A program made the position numbers and the translations under genes. Below are positions 57,775 through 64,000 of a stretch of DNA of 64,000 bases, piece by piece (the first letter of the stretch is position 1; the number at the start of each line of letters is the position of its first letter). Below the pieces are notes generated by a model that saw nothing but the letters and a program-made list of their open reading frames with translations, ran no database searches and was not told the origin of the DNA. Source of the stretch: Hetaerina americana (Eukaryota; Arthropoda; Insecta; Odonata; Calopterygidae); the NCBI GenBank assembly GCA_022747635.1, contig JAKTNV010000024.1, positions 2,232,001 to 2,296,000 of the forward strand, read 5' to 3'.

Positions 57775-57933
57775 AAAATTCACAAAACAATTGCTAACAT
57801 GGTACTACCGGTTTCATCAAATTGGCCACATCTTCAGGTTTTATACTATTAGTACGCGAATAGGTCACCTATGATCACTAGTGAGATGAAAGCGGTAGTA
57901 CCTTGTTAATAATTTTGTCGTGAATTTTGCAAA
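57775..57933. repeat. Fold-back element with CCGGTAGTACC arms
   Basis: Left arm AAATTCACAAAAC, GCTAACATGGTACTACCGGT and TTCATCA. The right arm, read inward, is AAATTCACGACAAAATTAT, AACAAGGTACTACCGC and TTTCATCTC, giving about 42 paired positions. On the minus strand the left half reads CCTGAAGATGTGGCCAATTT, then GATGAAACC. It has the same plan as the other fold-backs. Confidence 0.8.
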
Positions 57934-60900
57934 GTTAATCTTATTCCTCAAGATATGTGCATATTTATAGCTAACCTTTTACAAAATCATATTTTACTAG
58001 AAACATGAATAATAGTCACACTTCTTCTTAAAATAATAACTTGAGGGCTTTGGGACAGGATACTTCTATTAGACAAAATATATCAAACCCCCCCAAGTCT
58101 TGTATTGCTAAATTCATCTTAGATACTAGAAGGTCCTCTTTAAGGGCTTTTCGGCCTCAGAGGAGGAAGTTCGTTGGCTTTTAACGGAAATATTCAGCTA
58201 TTAATAGTATGCATTACCTTCCCGCATATCCATTCATAATTCACATTTCTTCTTTTCATCTCTCTTATCGAGCTACATTTTATCCATCAGCTACTCATTA
58301 TATCAATCCTCGGGCTATTTCGCTCACAACTCGTAAAACGGACCCTATTACTCTGATAATATACGGAGTTGTAATCTCATATATTTTCACTTTTAATCCA
58401 GAAGACAGGGTCTTAGAATACATACTTCCCCCGAGGCCTTAATTTATCCACCATTTCTCTGTCACAGGCCCCTTTTCACTCTCCTAATCACGTATTCATT
58501 CTCTTATCCCCCATATCCGAGGTTTTCGTCAGAAACTCCATATAAGAAGTGGTAAGGGCTAGGCATAATACGCGAAAAGGCACACTTTAAGCCTAGAGAA
58601 AAATAAAAATTTAGCTGTTTTTCCCCAGGGAAATAAGCTGTTGGAATATAGTTAAAAGAGAGGAATGAGGAAAAATGAGGTGTGATGATCTCGAGGTTGT
58701 GGGACGCAATGCGGAGTTGTCGCGCGAGAATGGGCGGTTTCCCTAACAGGCGGTTTTCCTAACGGATCTTCGCTCATTTAGCTCGCTCTAGTCACGCGGT
58801 GCCGCAAGCGACTTTGAAGGTTTCGTGACCTCCTGTCAAAGCCCACGAATGGTTCAGTTAAATCAGCTCGACATTCCTTTTGAGCCTAAATGGAATTGTA
58901 AATGCGTATGGACAATTTGTTTTCCTCCACACGCACAGCAGTCCCGTTTTTTTTTGGCGCCCGAGTATTTTCCGATTTGATTTTTTTTAACCCTATCTCA
59001 TAACTTTCCGTCGAGATCATCTCGGTCATAACTGATGGAGGTTATCTAACACTCACGACGAGATCACGTTGCATCAATTGCTGGTCATGGATAATGCCAC
59101 TTGCTTCGTTTCTTTTGAAGGTCCCGTCGAACAATTTACGGAATAAGCCTGGGCCGTCATGTTTCACCCGTACTATTGGATCCCTTAGGAGCTCCACTCC
59201 ATTCTATGACAGGGATTCTCATTTAAAGCGCACATGAGTATAGATAATCAGTGAGTTTCCGAGTTTTACCTGATTACACTAAATAAGCTCCACGCTGTTT
59301 GTAATGAGTTTTTTGAAGCTCCAGTGCAAATGGAATCTGAATTATGGTATAAATTGGAAGGATTAAAATTAATTGGACAGTGGAAGATAAAATGGGTAGT
59401 TGTAATAGCCTTGATAATGGATGTGACTGTATGTGTATAGATTTTTACCTTGAAAATTGATACTCGTGAAAATTGATTTTAAGTCCAGCATACGATATTT
59501 TACCCATTAAACGAGCCTGTTTTTTATTTTGGATATTTGATTCATGAATGAAATTAAATGAGCATGGGAAAACACAATATTTTGTTCAGAAGACTTTACC
59601 ATCTCCAGTAAGGCCATATTTGAAGCATAAAGCCTATAATTTGCACTAAAATGAGAGCCCTCCCCGAATAAAACCTTATAAATCTCACAAAAATCTATGA
59701 CGCTTTTGAGTATTTCAAACTTATTTTAAGATTAATTAATTTTTATTTTGTATTTGGCATTGTAAGAAGAGAGCAGGAGAATAGGCATTGGAGAATACTT
59801 CATCTCAATTAATATTGATTTACTATCTAAGGTATGCTCCGAGTGAAGTAAGAACTGCTTAATTTTTATTCACCTACTGATGCAGGTTCGCGGCAAAAAT
59901 TGCGCGCTTTGAAGTTCCTACAGTGTATAAACTCAGTATTGGATACTATATAAAGGAAAGAATGGAATTTATTTATAATCTTTTTTGATTGAGCCCAAAC
60001 CTATAACAAACCGTGGCCGGTTTTGACGCAGATGATTTTAGTGGAAGACAATGCATTGATCTCCCATTAAATTGTCTTTATATGGAATTTAAATTTTCGA
60101 AATATTCAAAACAACATTTAAATCTCTGATGCAACCAGTAGACTTATCTCAATGAATAAATGGCATGATTTTTTACATACTGTAAGTCGACTTTAATGTA
60201 TCATATTTGACAAATATTTATACTTTGCGAGACAAAGTTATGTGCACGCGGGACTTGGCTGTTTCCCTTTGATAATTTCAAATATTGAGGTTTATTTCCT
60301 TTGAAATAATAGAATAAAACTAAAGTCATCTAAATTACAAGGATATTTCGGAATGAGCATGTTCAATTCTTCATGAAAGAAAATATATGGCTCCTTTTAT
60401 CGCTTGAACTATTAGTGCGGAATTTTTAAGATATTGCACGAAATACTTTGAGACGTGTGATCTAGTGCTGTTGAAAATGTTCGGATTGCTAAAACCCGAG
60501 ATTTTTACAAATCAAGTATTCCAAAATCCACGAGTGAGGGATCTGGAAACCTTGGTGGACAGACATGTTTTCAACCTGAGTTTATAATAATCCGTTCAAC
60601 CGGATACATAGTAACGTAAACCCAGCTTTCGGCTGCACTAATATGGCCATGAAAATTTAAAATATCGCAGGTGCAGATTTATTTCGAATCTACAGGAATA
60701 ATTATAGAAGAAGGTTTGTGAAGTGAGTAGGCATCGCTAAAATTCCATTAAATTATTGATAGTACTTACGTCAATATTGTGAATGTAATATGTGAATAAC
60801 CTTAAATTATTGGGCAGACTGGTTTCTTTGTCCCCGATGGTCCTTTGAGGTTTTCCTTTATGATACAGAATCGTGGAGAGAGTTAATCGCAGAGGAGCAC

Positions 60901-61416
60901 AGATATCTGGATTGACACCACTCTCATATTCTCAGCGTCGATTAATGTTTAACGAAGATTGGTCCACGTTCCATTTTTTATTCAGTTCTGGTATTGTGTG
61001 CTCCCATGATTCGTGGCGTAAGAGGCTCCGGCTACCATATTTCGAGGATTTATATTTCCGTTATCATTTGGTTAGGTCAATATTCCTGAGTGTGTTAAAC
61101 TACAAAAATAATTAATAGAGCAATATTTCCATAGAAATGCGTTGGCAAATAACTAGGTTTGCTTGCAAAAACTTTGATATAATTACTCGACCTTCCTCCA
61201 GCTTTTTCGAGCCCACCATGGGAATATCCTGTTGGAGATGAGCAAATACTACAATTCATTGTGGGAATACGTTTTAATTGAGTTTTTGCAGAAGGAATCC
61301 ATGAGTTTTGTTTTCTATTATTCAGATTTTATATGTGTTAATTGTAAAAACATTCATCGTCACAACATTACTTGTATTTTTTATTGGAAGTATTCATTGA
61401 ACTTGATTTTACTTCA
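57934..61416. other. No recognisable gene
   Basis: AT-rich apart from 58680-59200, which is GC-richer and has a small tandem repeat (GGCGGTTTCCCTAAC then GGCGGTTTTCCTAAC, about 58727-58760). ORFs are short and without domains. Confidence 0.4.
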
Positions 61417-61716
61417 GTAGTAGTTTTAGGGAAGGCGACCGACAGCTAAGGTCAATTGCTCCATTAGAGATGCATGGGAAAGGAAGGTTGGAGAGAAACC
61501 CGGCGTCGGCATTGGCCTACTCTTGTGGAAAGGCACCAAGGGGTCCGCAGTTGAACATCCCATCCGATGGCCGGCGTACTCATTCAATGCGCTCACCACA
61601 AAACACCTCAAGTAGGGATCGTGATACCACTGGCAAAAATCTGCAGCCTCTGGGATTCAAACCTAGGCCCTCTGGGTCGGAACTGTACGTTAGCCACCGC
61701 AACATCCCAATCCCCC
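61417..61716 (-). repeat. SINE with ACT tail (same family as 47218-47522)
   Basis: A full-length, more diverged minus-strand copy. The tail GTAGTAGTTTT lies at the left, the body includes AACCCGGCGTCGGCATTGGC, and the tRNA-like head with B box GATTCAAACC (minus-strand GGTTTGAATC) lies at about 61660. No target duplication is evident. Its 5' end abuts the tail of another repeat family at 61717. Confidence 0.88.
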
Positions 61717-61852
61717 GATCTGCTCGATTTCGCCTTCCCCTGTGTTCGTCTCATATATGTTTTCCTCTCCCTTTTCCTCATATCTATTTCCATGTAAATG
61801 AATATTTGTTCGCCCGATCGGGAGTTTTCATGTTTGAATGTACATATATACA
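61717..61852 (+). repeat. Diverged tail of the 457-bp tRNA-like repeat family
   Basis: CGATTTCGCCTTCCCC, GTGTTCGTCTCATATATGTT, CCTCATATCTATTTCC, GAATATTTGTTCGCC and TTTTCATGTTTGAATG follow, in order, the tail of the units at 24620-24757 with scattered changes. Only the part after the tRNA-like head is present. Confidence 0.8.
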
Positions 61853-64000
61853 TAGTATATATATGTATATGAACGCTTTAATTTTAATTGACTCTTACAA
61901 TTGATTCCATTCGATTGATTTTTGTTTAAGAATTTAAATTATGGATAGAATGCGTGGTATTGCGTTTTTCGAAAATATTTTGGCCACAATGGCTACCTAC
62001 CTGTTTAATAAAATGGCAAAGGTTTAGGTGTAATATCATTAATATTGAAGTTCATTGATTTTTCAATATTAAGGAAATTACTCAAGAAAATTATTAAATA
62101 AATATACCCCACAGCCTCTTTTGCGTTTTCACTTTTTCAAGAGGATTTTTTTTAGTAGTTGGTCAATTATGAAATAATTTTCATAATTGATTCTACACTA
62201 AAATATGTAACCATTAGAAAAATCACCAATAATTCCAACTCATCAGCATTAATAAAATTTTGAGAGACTATATACTTCCAGTCATCAACGCCAGTAAGAT
62301 AAGTGCAAGCTCAAAATTTCACACATATAATGTTCACATTTTTTTACCGTTTCCTGGAATGATTTATGTGGCTTAGCCGAAACCACATAATATGGTGCGT
62401 GAGCGAGGGTACGATTACGCCCCTAGAGGATAGTATGAACTAGCTTTTCTAGTTATCACAGTAATTATCTTAAGTGTTCATCCCATTTCCCTCCCTAACT
62501 GCCAGAGGAGGTGTACCCATAACTGTTCTGTTACATCGTTTTGTGCATCCCGTGGATGTTGGCACATTGTAGTCCTCCGATTATTCCAGACCATAAGTCC
62601 GTCCAACCCCTGCATATTCCAGAACAGACCTCTAACACCTTCTTCAAGCCAATCAATACATTCATGACAATCTTCCCATCTTTTAATCACTCATTAATAC
62701 TACCATACTCAATCATTTAGCCTCCCTCTCCTACACATTTTTTCCTCTCAAGCATCTCTCTCCTCCTTGTATGTAAACTTTTCCATTACTTATCCCTGTT
62801 GCTCTTCGAAGTGGATCCAAGTGAGAGCATAGGAAATGTGGCGTTATCTTGAGGAAAAGTTTTGGCTTTTATAAAATTAAACGTAAATACTAAGTATACA
62901 CCAAAAACTAATTTTAAATACCTGCTGCCCCCCCGAGAGTATCAACGATCAACTCTAATGTGCGTTTGGGTCTCTCAATTGGTTACATTTTTTTTCTAAT
63001 TTCACCTTTTTGTAAAAAATCTTGGTTAGTTCTACATTTTTTATTTAAAACACTTGTTTTCGTCGAACAATCGACATTGTCAGATGCACCAAAAGAGTTT
63101 GACTTCTCAGAAGTTCGCCGATCAGAATAAGGTGCATGTGACGTGTCAACCATTTGACGAAAACGTTCTTTTTAATTAAAAAAAATGGGGAATTTACCAA
63201 GTTTGGGTTTCTCTAAATGAAAAATTATTTTTGTCCGCACATGTAAATGAGCCATCCCGTACGTATACTGTTTTTCTAGACCCACTAATGCCTTCATGTC
63301 TCGCAGCGTTTCCATTTCTTGCACCATTTCCCGTCCACGTATTTATGTTGCTCCCATGAGAAATCACCCGATTCCCCTCCGGGGAGGCGTTCGCCGGTCT
63401 AGAGAGGGGCAGAGATTTCGGTGTGGGGTCTGCTGGCATTGGGAGGGCCCGTTGGCGTGTGCGTTCTTGTGGTTTCCCGTGTGTGGCCTAAGTCGGCGAG
63501 GCTCGATAAAAATGCATTGCTTTTGCCGGTCATTTATTTCTTGCGACAGTGCGGCCAACCCACTTCCATCCCCAATCCCCCTCGAACGAGCGCCCGCGTT
63601 GGAGTGGGCAAATGATTTGGAGAGTCGTCACCGGGTCTGTCGACCTCCGATGAGGAAACGCTCAAATTAAATACCGCGGAAGCGAAGTTGGTTCGATATT
63701 ACACGGAAAAAAGATTATTTTTGTGACGATTCCCGGGGCCCTGAGCCAATTTAGGGGATTGTGGATATCGATTCACGAAACAGGCTTGAAATTAGGGGAC
63801 CGACTGCGTAAACAACGGACGTGAAATGTTTGTCTAGCTCAGCGCGTTATAAAATATGGCCAATTTTCCTATAAAAGTGGATTTCGAAGTTAGTAATTTT
63901 AGCCCAACACCAAAAGCTGCCTGAAATAAAGTTGTAGATGGCGATAAAACGCGATTATACGTGGAAGTTGCGGATATTAGAAAATAATGTCCTATATACG
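61853..64000. other. No recognisable gene
   Basis: AT-rich to about 63200. A GC- and CpG-richer patch then follows at about 63290-63670 with overlapping ORFs on both strands and no domain. It could be part of a promoter or an unrecognised exon, but I cannot support either. Confidence 0.35.

Noticed and set aside
63296..63670. A 124-codon ORF in the terminal GC-rich patch
   Set aside because: Three overlapping frames on two strands are open and none shows a motif. Probably composition.

Overview
This looks like about 64 kb of an arthropod genome, most likely an insect. It is AT-rich, has introns with GT/AG borders, and is dominated by transposable elements and simple repeats. The transposons are those of arthropods: several mariner lineages, a Jockey-clade LINE, tRNA-derived SINEs and long (TA)n tracts. 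I see no bacterial-style genes, operons, rRNA or CRISPR.

Host gene: only one is supported. Three plus-strand exons (35100-35208, 42883-43105, 45040-45204) join in phase into a 165-residue helical stretch that looks like part of an F-BAR/FCH domain. Both ends of the gene lie outside what I can recognise. Introns of 7.7 kb and 1.9 kb separate the exons, and the large one is packed with transposon debris.

Transposon layout: 3524-10279 is a nested block. A 3' fragment of a mariner (minus) is joined to an apparently intact bicistronic Jockey LINE (minus), followed by a complete mariner with an open transposase (plus). The two mariners are nearly identical and inverted, so the block is bounded by about 1.05-kb inverted repeats that end in identical mariner tips. 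23238-26076 is a second complex: a perfect 97-bp-arm palindrome, a head-to-head array of 457-bp tRNA-like units, and a 753-bp internally deleted mariner, all separated by (TA)n tracts. A second 753-bp deleted mariner lies at 37358-38110, again between TA/CA tracts. Decayed LINE reverse transcriptases lie at about 35310-36660 (plus), 38560-39480 (minus) and 53270-54930 (minus). Decayed mariners lie at 40067-41060 and 55392-56260.

Small repeats: there are at least four tRNA-derived SINE or SINE-like families. One copy (47218-47522) has a clear 12-bp target-site duplication. Six or more fold-back elements share a C(T/A)GANGA, hairpin, GAAA-like core although their arms are otherwise unrelated.

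The remaining sequence (much of 1-3.5, 10.3-21.3, 26-35, 41-46, 47.5-53 and 56-64 kb) is AT-rich with only short chance ORFs. I could not assign function there.
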